Part shown: piece after piece, positions 22,890 through 33,832 of the stretch | How positions within the stretch are numbered: position 1 is the first letter of the stretch | Layout of the letters: every line of letters begins with the position of its first letter | Assembly (NCBI GenBank): GCA_002099365.1 | Contig: MSED01000011.1 | Location: 191,001 to 255,000 of the forward strand | DNA from: Phialophora verrucosa | Taxonomy: Eukaryota; Ascomycota; Eurotiomycetes; Chaetothyriales; Herpotrichiellaceae | Direction: 5' to 3' | Length of the DNA: 64,000 nt | Made by a program: the position numbers and the translations under genes | The notes under the pieces: generated by a model | Databases searched by the model: none | What the model was told of the DNA's origin: nothing | Seen by the model: only the letters and a program-made list of their open reading frames with translations

Positions 22890-23551
22890 TGCGCTGCACA
22901 GCCTTGCGCCAAGAAAATGCCGACCAATCCATGCCATAAACTTTTTTCAGCCCCATCATGATAGCAAAGCAGTCTCAAGCACAGGACTAGTTACAGGAGG
23001 AGCAGGCTCTCAAGTCTGTCTGTGTGTCTGCCTGCCTGCCTGCCTGTCTGCGAAATTGCAAGCCGTACTGAAAGAAAAGAAAAGAAAAGAAAACGCACAA
23101 CCTGATTGTTTTTCCCTCTCCGCGCTCCCTCACTCACCCACCAAGTGAGGGAGTTGAATCGAGTGTGTGTAAATTTTTCGCGAGTCGGTTTTTTGTCGTA
23201 TTGTTTTTGTGGGATCGTGGGATTTCCATGTGTTTTTGTGGGATTGTGGGATTGCGGGATTTTCCATCGTTACTGCGAGAGCGCTGGCCTGCCTGCCTGT
23301 GACTCTGCCTGTCTGTCTGTGTGTCTACCTGCCCGCCTCAACAGCCTTCACCGCGTGCCTCCGTTTGCCTGACTCGCGTCGTCGTCGGACGCTATGCGCG
23401 ATCCGGTGTTCGAGTTGGTCTTGTTGGGCTTGGGGAGGGCGCTTGGTTCATCATTGCTTTCCTCTTCAGAGGAAGAAACTTCGAATTGTGGTGAAAGCCA
23501 AATTTGGTCCATTGGGGGAGGCGGACACGGGGTATTGTGGATGATCTCAGC
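22890..23551 (-). repeat. Duplicated 3' flank of paralogue B2
   Basis: Same ordered landmarks as the B1 flank at 19360-20244, in shorter form: AGCAAAGCAGTCTCAAGCAC (22970), CTGCCTGCCTGCCTG (23030), GAAAGAAAAGAAAAG (23070), GTATTGTTTTTGTGGGAT (23198), CAACAGCCTTCACCGCGTGC (23339). The minus strand between 23500 and 23360 encodes SSSEEESNDEPSALPKPNK and GSRIASDDDASQ, the best-preserved version of the possible C-terminal tail. Confidence 0.75.
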
Positions 23552-24703
23552 TTAGTCAGCGGCCTCGAGGAACTCTTTGAATGGAATACTGAATGAGTCG
23601 TCGTTGGTGTTGTTCCCAAAATCGGACGGATAGAATTCTACTACCCCGCTGCGGTCCATACATTCAGCACCGTCCTCGCTGTATTCCCGTAGAAGATGCT
23701 TTGACCGTGTGTATGTGTAATAAGTCTCTTTTATCTTGAGGCGGTAGATGGCGATTGAGTGGTGTTGTGGTTTCCTACTTTCGCCATGTCGTAGATTGAG
23801 TACTACAACAGTTCGGATGTGTCCCTGGGATAATCGTATGTAGTCTTTGGCTAACCTGGCTGCTGGCTTCTTTGAATAGCCAACTTCGAGTACGAACTGA
23901 GGGTAGTATGAGAGGTCATTGTCGTAGATCGCATTATCCGGGTATTCGTGACCATTATTGGGAAACCTTTGTAGTCGGAACTGACGGGAAGAGAATTCTG
24001 TAGAAAGATGGCTGCGTAAGCGTCTCAAGATGAGATCTGTCGCTAAGGTGCTTACGACATCGTGAAATACTGAAGGAGGTATTCGGATGGCTACCTCGTT
24101 ACGATCTGGATCGTAATCAAGTCTAATCTTGTATGTTCCCGGGTTTTCGTCAGCCAAAACTTGAAGTTCGTCCCACTCAGATGGTGTCAGGGTGTAACAT
24201 TCCCAGCCTTCAACTCGGGCCCTGCCTTCGCCGATCTCAATGAGCCTATTCATAAGCACGTGGACGCAGTCGCGGTCGTACTGAATAAGGGGGTCTTGGG
24301 GCTGATCTGGTTGTGCGGACGCGTGAGGAGGGTCGGAGGCGGTTTGGAATCGAGCTGAGGTTCGGGTGAGGGAGTCTTGCGTGGAGGCGTGAGGGCGGGG
24401 GTGGAGAGCAATTTGGAATTGAGGTAAGTGTTGGTCTTGTTCGGACTCGTAAGGAGGGTTAGAGGTTTGAATGAGAGAGTCTTGTTGATCTGTCTGTGCG
24501 GGCGTGTAATGGAAGTGAGGCAAGAGTTGAGTGAGTGAGTCTTGAGTTTGATCTGGTTGTTCTAGTGGTGAATATGGAGAATTTTGAGCGGCTGGCGGGG
24601 TAACACTGCCTTCCTGGCCTGGGTCAACAGGTCCATTGGGTGGTGTTGGTGTACGTGACTGTGACCGTGACCGGTGGACGCCATCTTGGTCACGGAAAGC
24701 CAT
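23552..24703 (-). CDS. Paralogue B2: leader plus PD-(D/E)XK-like protein
   Basis: Single exon, 383 residues, ATG at 24703. The leader is the longest of the family (residues 10-140) and itself contains imperfect repeats of a QDSL...PPHASAQPDQP unit. The core follows with YTLTPSEWDELQ (170-181), IRLDYDPDRNEVAIR (193-207), FHDVV, P255-D256, FVLEVGYSKK with E273, then TVVVLNLRHG. The last segment FSIPFKEFLEAAD is shared with B3 and B4. The fold is inferred as Uma2-like PD-(D/E)XK; role unknown. The stop codon lies where B1, B3 and B4 continue for several residues, and an acidic tail is encoded in the downstream flank. It sits in tandem orientation with B1 and B3. Confidence 0.75.
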   Translation of the reverse strand: MAFRDQDGVHRSRSQSRTPTPPNGPVDPGQEGSVTPPAAQNSPYSPLEQPDQTQDSLTQLLPHFHYTPAQTDQQDSLIQTSNPPYESEQDQHLPQFQIALHPRPHASTQDSLTRTSARFQTASDPPHASAQPDQPQDPLIQYDRDCVHVLMNRLIEIGEGRARVEGWECYTLTPSEWDELQVLADENPGTYKIRLDYDPDRNEVAIRIPPSVFHDVVSTLATDLILRRLRSHLSTEFSSRQFRLQRFPNNGHEYPDNAIYDNDLSYYPQFVLEVGYSKKPAARLAKDYIRLSQGHIRTVVVLNLRHGESRKPQHHSIAIYRLKIKETYYTYTRSKHLLREYSEDGAECMDRSGVVEFYPSDFGNNTNDDSFSIPFKEFLEAAD

Positions 24704-24826
24704 TGCGATTGTGAAGAGAGAGAATTGCGTCGGGCGCGCACAAAGCCTTAGCTTTTGAGTAAACGTATGTGAGTGTGAGTGAGTGTGAGTGAGTATGTAT
24801 AAGTTGACAAGTCGCGATGGCGCACA

Positions 24827-24899
24827 TTTATATCCCGTCGCGCATTCAGCACGGCAGGTTAAGCGAGAGGCAGCGGCTCAGCAAGGCAGGTCAAGCGAG
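24827..24899 (-). promoter_or_regulatory. Family upstream element of B2, two copies with TATA-like box
   Basis: GCACGGCAGGTTAAGCGAG at 24849-24867, an exact match to the consensus, and a second copy GCAAGGCAGGTCAAGCGAG at 24881-24899. TTTATATCCC at 24827-24836 is the TATA-like box. The first copy is about 146 bp upstream of the ATG. Confidence 0.75.
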
Positions 24900-24904
24900 G
24901 CTTC

Positions 24905-27900
24905 TGGTGCACTGGTCCAGACCACATATACTCCCTGGCCTCCTTCTCCGCAAACACCGCCAGCATGGTGTGGGTTCATTCGACGAGGGAAGGGACGAGG
25001 AGGGGGAGGAGGAGGAAAATGCCAGCAGTATTCCCACCCTACCATGACCGCATCCTGCACTTATCCGAGTATGATACCAGGATTGAGCGCCTCCCGTTGA
25101 ACGAGAACGGAGCACATCATGTTGCCGGTTGTGGGTACCATGGCATCGTCGCGGTAAGCGCATTCGACCTTACGATCATCGAGGCCATTATCTCCTTTGT
25201 TGTCATCATTACCCGGCTTTTGTCTCTCCAGACGGAGCAGACGGAAGACCTGGAGGAAAACACAGGGCAAAACCGTACTCTCTTCTTGGCCAATTTCCTG
25301 CAAAGAGACAAGGACAGCATGATCCACTCCCCGGTGTGTTGGGTACGATCTGCTGACCAAGCAAACAAGACCACCATAATAGGGTCTCTGTCCTTCGAAA
25401 ACTCCTATCATCTCTTTTTCCTCAGATATCGAGCCTGCAAGAGTCTGGCAACGTCAACCTGACGGTCCGCCGCCAACACCTGAGAATACGCAGGGGTCAA
25501 CGGTGTCATTCAACGACGACGTTTTGCCGCCGACTGACCAATGCGAATACAGCGAAGACGATAGTGATCTGCGATAGTGAAGATCTGCCGACAACATCTG
25601 CGAATACAGCTGCCCCCACTGCCATCCGATGGCACTGCCACATACCACTGTGTCGCTCTCTTTGCTGAAGAATGGTCGGTCACATTGAATATCAGCGGGC
25701 TCGAAGGTCCCGCGCCAAGAGCAACTCTTCCAACTGTTTGGAGTTCACTCGATGCAGCAACGCCATACTCCAGCCCTGTGCTTGCACTATTGCTTTTGGC
25801 CACTGTGAGAGAGCCCTCTTGATCGACGGTATCACGATGGAGTCGAGACGTTGACGTTCCACCCTTGCTGGGGGCCCCAACTTGCCATCCTGGCAATTCT
25901 GTTCCAATACGCCTCGATCTCCTCTCATCCTCTTGGCCGCCTTTCCATACACTGCCCTGTCTTTGAGCCTTTTCCACCGAGGTGCATCTCTGTGGCGGAT
26001 ATCAGGAACCGCAATTCGACGAGCCGAAAAGAGAGGAGTATTCCGTTGTGAGAAAATCTTCGAGGTTGCGGCCAATACCCCACTGATTGATCCGGGAAAG
26101 TGGCTGAAATGGGCTGTCTTGCAAGCGCCATCCGAGTTTCCCAGCCGTGGCTGGTCTACTGCGTTTCGCCAGTTCGATCATTTCGTGCGCGCTGGCAGAT
26201 ATTGCAGATGTCGCGGAGCGATGGCTTGGGTGGGCAAGCCCGTAATGCCAAAGTACATCAGAAGGCGTGAGTCTATGTTGTCCCTCCCTCCCTCACTTGT
26301 CTGTTGTCTGTCGTTATTGCAACTAACGAGCCGAATGCCGGCCAGGACGATGTTGTGGATGTTTTCGGTCTCGAGCTGCATGCTGACTGCCTTCCAGTCT
26401 GCCCCCGAGTCGCCTCCCAGTCATTATTGACTCTAACAGGCAAGTGACAGCTGAACCATGATCGCCATTTGCTTCCATCAACGGAGCATCAACGGCCGCT
26501 CGATCAAGCATTGATAGCTCTGCAGCTCATTCCTCTGGGCACCGTCCGGTAGGCCACCTGCGGCAAGAACGGGTCCATGTGTCACAAACATGGCAAGTGG
26601 AAGATGAACATTCAAGACATTGCCTGAGCCCACACTCCGCGAAATGGCTTCGGACAAACCTGTGTCAACTGCGCAGCATTGGAGACTATCAGCAAGTATA
26701 GTTGGCGATTGCTGCCCCACGCCAAAAAGCGCAGGTAGCGACGCTCGAGAAAGCACATTGCTTAAGCCCGCCTACACATGAACTATTCAACCGAGAAGTT
26801 CGAATATTTCAGCGCCAAGGAGTCCTTCACATCGCTTATGGATGCGCCGCGAGATCTCCGCGTCTCGTGTCCATCTCAATGAAGCTGTTCTTCGAAATAC
26901 ATCTTGAGGCCGCCGACTCCGGATCGGATCGAAATCGACCCGTGTTGTAAGCCAAAACCAATGGCATTCGCCCCCCCGGTTGCCTGCTCCCTGGCACGTT
27001 CCAACAAGTCCCAGTCCAACCACGAAGCGCCGACCTACATCGATGGCTATGTGCACACAAGCCTGTCTCGGCGACGAATCCCAGGACGGCCGATCCACTT
27101 ACAGCTCGTTTCGCAGCAGCTTGCCGCTTGTACAGAGACCACTCCACAAGTCAACCAACCGCCCAAGGCTTCCACTTTCGACTTCGGGGGCCCAACCCAA
27201 TACGACGCCCACCTCTCCGCATGTCAAACGCCATTAGAAGCAAGGGAGGCAATGGAAAAAACCGAAACAGGAGGTGCAGGGTGAGCAGGAGCGAGAGAGA
27301 GCACCCCGACAGCCACGAGGCGAGGCCATGGCAGTGCATATCCAAAGACTGCCGAACTTCACGCAACGGATGGGAAGGGTGGAGCCACAGTGCAGTTAGA
27401 GACTTCTGACGCAATGAGGATTCCAAGACCAAGAAAATATTGGGTTGGGCTGCAGAGAGACGATAAAAGGGTGAGGAAAGTGGGCTTACCGGGGACAAGA
27501 AGCTGGACTCCGTCATCCGGTCCGGGCACGCCAGAGATACGCCTCACAAAGCCGATTATCTGTGGCTCTTCGAGTCCTTTGGCGGTGGCGCTGCGGTTGT
27601 CTCGGTGCCAGCCATCTCCGCGGTAGAGGTCAAGCTTTACGAGTGATTCACCTTTGGCCATCATGGACCCGAGCATCAGTCGGCAGCTGAATCTGAAACC
27701 GCTGGGAAGCAAATCCCGCAACAACCGCAGCGGGGACAATGCCACTGGCGTAACTTGCTGCAACAGGTCGGGTTAGCGTCTGAGGGATCCTGTCTCGAAG
27801 CGTGGGAGGGCAGCCTTCCTAGATCCCTTGGTGCTGCCAAGGCCGACCGCCGACACCGCCGTCTACCTGCAGACCTTGGACCTGGATAGCGGACACGGCG

Positions 27901-28387
27901 GCCCGGCCCCCAGACCCGTTCGATGGGCAATTGCAGCCTCGCCGTTGGTATATGGGTGCAGATCCTGCAATTGTGGTTTGGAACTCTCGGAGCACCGGAC
28001 GCGAAACAACAATGCGTCTCATTGACCCAGCTGAGGGGAGCCAAACCTCTGTTGAGTGTGCAGTCTGCACAAAATGGCGAGGGCACATATTGGTCGGAAG
28101 GTCACCGGGAACGGCTCGAGGTTCGTCGTGCTCGCATCATCTTCACACGTGTGTGATTTTGCCAACTGGCCTGCAAATGCGCCGACACATTTTGCACGGC
28201 CCGAGTGTCGGCTACTTTTGAAGCGGGAGAAGTGAAGCTATACAGAGGGCCGCACGCCGACGCCTGCGACGTGACCCTGGTGCCGCGCGGAGCTTTATAG
28301 AGGGCGCAGGCGTACGTGCCGAACTAGGAAGAGTACTAAGCTTCACGTCACAATCAAGCGAGGCTGACGCCGACTTTCGGTCCTGGC
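24905..28387. other. Long stretch without a supported gene
   Basis: Many overlapping frames, none with a domain I know. The minus-strand frame at 27359-27763 has a locally protein-like segment (KGESLVKLDLYRGDGWHRDN) followed by a GTAAGC donor near 27490 and a CTCTCTGCAG acceptor about 40 bp further, so a small decayed gene is possible. The 127-codon minus frame at 25692-26075 begins with ATG but has no motif. Confidence 0.35.
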
Positions 28388-28545
28388 GTGCCGATCTCTC
28401 GGTATAGCGAGGGATCGACCACGCCAAGAGATCTACCTGTCGGTACCGAGCTGTTGGCATATCAGTACCGAGTCGGTACACCAAGAGATCGGTACGCCAA
28501 GGGATCTACACATCGGGACCGAGATATCAGCATGCCAGTACCAAT
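28388..28545. repeat. Degenerate repeats built on GGTACCGAG and AAGGGATCTAC
   Basis: The phrases GATCTCTCGGTA, CCAAGAGATCTACC, GGTACCGAG, CCAAGAGATCGGTACG and CCAAGGGATCTACACATCGG alternate, giving a short scrambled array. No coding sign. Confidence 0.6.
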
Positions 28546-28849
28546 TAAGCTCACGAACTGGAGATCTTTCATGGATGCCATGATTCACCTCTTCCTCTTC
28601 GCCCACAACCTCAGATACAGCCTGCCATTACAGACCGAATGGCGTCATGAGCGCTCACTACCAGGCCCACACCCAGGTGGCTGCAAGGTATCCCGACTCT
28701 GAAACCCAGCTCCTATCAGGAACCGAAAGGCACCGGAATGCAGAACTGGTAGAGAGGCGACAGGGTCAGCAAGCTCGTGAACAGGCTGAAGAGGCACACC
28801 TGTCGCAGCACCACTACCCAAAATGGTGACAGCGAGGTCATAAGTTATC

Positions 28850-29457
28850 GTGGTGAGGGAACATAGTGAACTGGGGCGAGGCTTCTTTCGCCATTGGGTG
28901 TGGTTTCGTACGGCGGCAGGCGCTGCCTCTGTCACAATCAAACCACTACGTTACAATAGTTCATTTAATAGTTGTTGCATTGTCTGTCTGTCGATGTGCA
29001 TATACACCCGTAAGGAAAGTACAGTAGAGAATGCCGACCGACCCTACACGGAGTTGCATGCCAGCCTCCCAATGCCGCAGACTTCATCAACCCCGGTACA
29101 GTACCAAGTTCGCAGCATCGTGTCCACGCTCTGGACGATCCTCGCCAGCCCGTATCATGGCGCTGAACAACAAAAAATAATCCGCATCTGGCCAGAGCTG
29201 CCGAACAAGATCTGTCTACCAGCCTCAACAGCCTTCACCGGATGCCTCCGTTTGCCTGACTCCGCGTCGTCATCGAATAGCGCACCTGATTCCGCGTCGT
29301 CGTCGGATGGTATGCGCGATCCGGTGATCGAGTTGATCATGTTGGCGGGCTTGGCGTTAGGTTTGCGCTTGGCCTCGGGCTCGGGCTCGGCCTTGGTTCC
29401 TCGTTACTGTTCTCGTCAGAATTCAGTTATGGAGACGCTGTGAAATTACGTCAAAAC
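28850..29457 (-). repeat. Duplicated 3' flank of paralogue B3
   Basis: GTGAACTGGGGC...GTTTCGTACGGCGGCAGG (28868-28921) through CAACAGCCTTCACCGGATGC (29226) and GTATGCGCGATCCGGTGATC (29310) correspond to the B1 flank. On the minus strand one frame reads KAEPEPEAKRKPNAKPAN, then GSRIPSDDDAESG twice and runs on to 29155, an acidic tail. A GTGAGT donor at the very end of B3 and a GAACAG acceptor near 29409 could join it, but the frames differ by one base in the repeated GAACCAAGGCC region. Confidence 0.7.
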
Positions 29458-30585
29458 TCACGTTTTGCCCTCTAGTATGGAAGGTAGAAGCGGGAGGTTA
29501 TCGAAAACCACGGCTTCGTCGGCGGCGTCGAGGAACTCTTTGAAGGGAATACTGAAAGAGTTCTCGTTGGTAATTCCAAAATCCGATGGATGGAATTCCA
29601 CCAATCCGTCGTAGTTTGTAAATGTACCGTCTTTACCGTACTCCCGTAGAATGTATGTTATTGGTGGTTCGAATCTGTAGGTGTGGGTTGACACCTTCAG
29701 ACGGTAAATAGTAAGTGAGTGCCGTTTCGCAGCGCCCTTACCATACCGTAGGTCAAAAGCAATAACGGTTCGAGTATGCCCCCCTGACCATGTCATGTAG
29801 TTTTCCGCCACCTGAGGTGTTATCTTGTTAGAAGAGCCAACTTCGAGTACGAGCGGAGGGCGCGTTGAGAGCTTGTCGTGGTAGATAGCGTAGTCAGGGT
29901 ATTTCCGACCACCGTTTTCGTATTTCTGTGGACCAGCCCCAATTGCCAGGAATTCCCTAGTCTCAGCGACGAATCGGCTGCGTAAGTGTGTGAGGATAAG
30001 ATGTATCGCCAAGAAGCCTGTTCGGTCGTGTAATAATGAAGCCATACGGATAGCCACCTCTTCACGATCTGGGTCGTAATCAACCCTGATATTGTATTCT
30101 TCTAGGGTCGCCTCAGCCAAAATTTGAAGTTCGTCCCACTCAGATGGTGTCAGTGTGTGACATTCCCAGCCGTCAACTGGGTCGCTGCCTTGGCCGATCT
30201 CGAGAAACCTATTGGCAAGCGCGTGGATGCGGCCGTGTTGAGGAAGATCGGGGTTTTGGAAACGAGTTGATGGTTGAGTAAGAGCGTCTTGACTTTGATT
30301 TGGTTGCGTGGACGCGTGAGAAGACTCCGAGGTGTGAACGAGAGAGTCTTGACTTTGATCTGGTTGTGTATGCGCGTGCGGATGGCGGCTAGAGGTGCTT
30401 TGGGATTGAGGTGAGAGTTGAGTGAGGGAGTCTGGCCGATCTAGCTGATCTAGCTGTGCGGCTTGTGCGGGTGGTGGTGAATGTGAAAAACGGTGAGCGA
30501 CTTGCGCAGACCCATTGTGTGGTGGTGGTGTTAGTGTACGTGACCGGCCGAGGCCAGTGACTAGTTGGTCGCTGTGGAAAGCCAT
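29458..30585 (-). CDS. Paralogue B3: leader plus PD-(D/E)XK-like protein
   Basis: 375 residues from ATG 30585 (MAF start as in B2, A1, A2; the upstream open frame is promoter sequence). The leader spans residues 13-110 with SRTLTPPPHNGSAQVAH and two QSQDSL/QSQDAL units. The core has CHTLTPSEWDELQ (142-154), IRVDYDPDREEVAIRM (166-181), LHD, P230-D231, LVLEVGSSNK with E248 and VIAFDLRYG. The tail is FSIPFKEFLDAAD then about 20 more residues ending at a stop that overlaps a GTGAGT splice-donor sequence, so a spliced 3' exon is likely. Among the four B genes it is closest to B2 in the leader. Confidence 0.75.
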   Translation of the reverse strand: MAFHSDQLVTGLGRSRTLTPPPHNGSAQVAHRFSHSPPPAQAAQLDQLDRPDSLTQLSPQSQSTSSRHPHAHTQPDQSQDSLVHTSESSHASTQPNQSQDALTQPSTRFQNPDLPQHGRIHALANRFLEIGQGSDPVDGWECHTLTPSEWDELQILAEATLEEYNIRVDYDPDREEVAIRMASLLHDRTGFLAIHLILTHLRSRFVAETREFLAIGAGPQKYENGGRKYPDYAIYHDKLSTRPPLVLEVGSSNKITPQVAENYMTWSGGHTRTVIAFDLRYGKGAAKRHSLTIYRLKVSTHTYRFEPPITYILREYGKDGTFTNYDGLVEFHPSDFGITNENSFSIPFKEFLDAADEAVVFDNLPLLPSILEGKT

Positions 30586-30692
30586 TGAGTGTTGTTCACG
30601 GGTGCGCATTGAAACCCATAACCTGAGCCTTGATGTGAGGAGTGCGAGGATGAACAAGTTGGCACAAGTCGCGATGACGATAACGCGACTTC

Positions 30693-30766
30693 TTTATATC
30701 CCGCCGCACACTCAGCACAGGCAGGTTACGCGAGGCGGTTCAGCACGGCATGGCAGGTCAAGCGAG
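30693..30766 (-). promoter_or_regulatory. Family upstream element of B3, two copies with TATA-like box
   Basis: GCACAGGCAGGTTACGCGAG at 30715-30734 and GCACGGCATGGCAGGTCAAG running to 30766 are two altered copies of the consensus. TTTATATCCC (30693-30702) is identical to the box before B2. The block AAGTCGCGATGACG follows toward the gene. Confidence 0.7.
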
Positions 30767-32229
30767 AGGCGACTACAGCTGCGACTACGACTGCGACTAC
30801 AACAGGCACAATCCGACCGAAAGCACACACTCAGCAGAGTTCAACCCGTCGGGTTCATCTCCAGACAACCAGTTCGATCGGTCCGACTGCTGCGGGCGGG
30901 AGTTTGGAGTTCGCTGAAATGGTGGTGTTGCGCGCGCGCACGGCGGGAGTGCAGAGTCGACCTCGAGTCGGACTTGGCTGGGCTGGTGTAAAAGCGCTGT
31001 TTTGGCGTTCGCGCTTCTGCTTGTTTCAAATGTACGTGTCTTTTCTCTCCTTGAGTCTATCGAAGGTTTGCCTTTGGTTGGAACAGGGCCAATGGAACTA
31101 CAGTGCATCCAAACACTCAAAACATCTCTTTCGCAACGTATGTCGTTCTCTGAAAAAACGTACCTCCGTTGAGAGTGTCGCCTTACCTTTTCCAGGACGA
31201 CCGTGGTTCATCCTTGTTGACACAGATATCATCAGCGGCATAGACGGAGCCAGGCACATTCCAGGAGGTTTGGTCAAGCGCGATCATACTCAGACCTTGT
31301 AGACAGTGACAGTGGGAGCCATTTCCTTGTAAATCTAAGTGTGAGCAGTGCTTGCGGACCACCTGGTCTTTTGTTGCGTATTTCCTCCATTTCCGTTCAA
31401 CTTCCTCCTCCTATCCTCTCGTGGGTGCGCACCTTACGAGTATTTGGTCCTTGTATTTGTCCTCATCCGCACCTGTAGTCCCAAGCTGAGCCCGGCTCGC
31501 CCATCGCCTCGACGACATGAATATACTCCCCACACTCTTCCGCCGACTTGCCCATGGAATAATTTCGTTCCTTGCCACCTCCAACTGGCTCCTTTCTGGC
31601 TCTGGTGCAGTTAACCAAGTACAGTATGGCACGTTCCGGCCGGGTGCGCACAATGATTCGCCCCCAATCACTTATGCCCTCTTCCCCACAGCAAAGGAAG
31701 GAAGCCGTATCTACCTCAAGAATGGCTGTACGGACTTCCTGGACTCCGAGATCCGTCAACCAGTGGACATACAGCGCAGTACGTCCACGGAAGAATAGTT
31801 CGCGCCGTTGTCGTCGGACCAGATACCAGTAGCTGCGGTCGTCAGCAAAGACAGAGCGGCAGAACGGGCTTGCACGCGAGAAGCGACAAGAAGTAGAAAA
31901 AACAAAATCTACCACGCCAGAACAGGAGCCAGAACAGGACTCGTGGACAGGTGTTTGAAAGATTGTCCCACAAAGCGCAACCCGCAACTCCCAAACCGTG
32001 AAGCCTACTTCTGTACACCACCTCGTTGGCGCTGGAATTCGCCGCGGAGAGTCGAGGCGCCGAGAAGGCCAACTTGAACTCTCGTCCACCGAAATCCCTT
32101 CCCATTTTCTCACAGTCACCAGTTTCTCAATTGTTCCTTCGTCCACGGCACCCTGAGGGACGTCTTCATGTCGCAGGGACGGTTGTTGAAACGCACCCCC
32201 TTGGAGGAATACAGGAGGGCCGACGCAAA

Positions 32230-32320
32230 TGTTCGCGTCGCCCGCCTATGCTTTGGCGGCCATCACAAGTTCAAATTGTACATTCCGCCTCTTGCTGCAG
32301 TCTTGCTTTTTCATCCGCCT
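32230..32320 (-). repeat. Dispersed copy of the MAAN-type repeat
   Basis: GGCGGCCATCACAAGTTCAA (32259 onward) and CTTGCTGCAGTCTTGCTTTT then CCGCCTCATTTCTGACACG align in order with GGCGGCCATTTTGAGTTCAA and CTTGTTGCAGTCTTGACTTC then CCGCCTCCTTTTAACACG at 6217-6303, 26 kb away in the same orientation. Confidence 0.7.
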
Positions 32321-33749
32321 CATTTCTGACACGCGGAATCCGGGCCATTTGCGGAAAGGCTGTGTGACTCGGAATTCGTCTTTCGAGATGGATGCGGTCG
32401 ATGATGCAGTGATCAGCGCAGGTAGGCCAAGATTGCGCGGAGAGGAGTCTGGATCGAAATGACCCGATAGTGAAGAACTAGAGAAGAATTAGTGAAGAAC
32501 TGTAGAAATACGAATGGTCAGCTCCAACAGCACCAATCTTAACACACACGCCGACAATGATGTTCCTGCCGGCGGCATGACACATGGATTGTGATAGGCA
32601 TCGGCATATTGGAGGAATGGGGGAGTGTCCGTTCCAGACCGCCCTCGTCAACGTTAGTCACCTCTTCGAGCATCAGAAGTCGAATGTCGCGGACTTGGCC
32701 GGCCTGAGAATCCCGTCCTTGTGTGCGTCCCTTGACAGGGCACGACCGATGCCCTGATCAGCAGCCAGTCTCGTTACGCCGCTATCGCTGGCCTGAGATG
32801 ACACTTACCACTTTCTCCGGCTTCAGTCAAGACTCGAGACGGATCTGGCCGTGCTTCTGCCGAGAATGAACACATGGCGGCGCGAGAGAAGGGGACGAAA
32901 CCCTCATCGTCCGCCTCGGCAAATACTCGTTCAGCGCGGTTTCTTCCCCTCTCTTCCACGGTTGAGACAGACCGTCACACCAACATCGCGACAAGTACTC
33001 TCCCTTGCCTTGATCTGCTTCCTTCGATCACCGATGTGACATAGGCTGTGCTCGGGGTGTCATCTGGTTCAGTGCCACGCCTTGCTGACGAAACTTGCCG
33101 AATTCAGCTTGCCGGCCATCGACTGTCTCCAGATGAGTACTCCGTCCTCTTGAATGTGTTCACCGTGACCATGCTAATGCTGACAGTGGGCTGCGACGCT
33201 GCGTCATCTCTCTGTCACTTCATCCGCCGCGAAGCCCAATCGCATCATCGCATGGAGTGGAAGGTGCCTAGCTTGTCCTGTCGGTCTCTTGAAGAACATT
33301 CGGCTCCAAGAGCCACCAACCAGGATGACAAAGAGAAGGTGGTAAGGGCTCTCCAGACATGAAGTGTGGGAATCAGAAACATACAAGTGGCATAGACCTG
33401 GATTGAAAGTGCTGCTCCAGCCGTCGCTTCAGGATAGCAAAGTCGAAAATGGAGTGGCGGAGACAATCCAATCTGACGTTGAAGAGAGTGGTCGATCACG
33501 TCGGCGAGGTAGAGTCTAGTCTTCTGTCAACCTCCGGCTTTGCCAGGCTCGTGTGGTGCGTCGTCCTGTGTATTGCTGCCCTTGCTTGTGCTTGGATGAG
33601 ACCTTTCCCTCGCCTGTTGCTTGGCCTTGTGTGACCCTTCTTATCCTCTTTCGCCACACGCTTGGCCATGCGCTGCCTTTCAGCCTGGCCATCACCTTGA
33701 GATATCACAGAGCTGACGCCTGTCGAGCCTTTTGACCCGTTAGAACCCA

Positions 33750-33832
33750 TTCTTCTTCTTCTTCTTCTGCTTCTGCTTCTGCTTCTGCTTCTGCTTCTGC
33801 TTCTGCTTCTGCTTCTGCTTCTGCTTCTGCTC
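33750..33832. repeat. (CTTCTG)n / (CTT)n microsatellite
   Basis: Five CTT triplets followed by about eleven TTCTGC hexamers. On the minus strand it encodes an acidic (EA)n(E)n run inside an 83-codon frame that has no other sign of being a gene. Confidence 0.95.

Noticed and set aside
31463..32146. 227-codon minus-strand frame
   Set aside because: It starts with GTG, lacks a motif and overlaps several other open frames.
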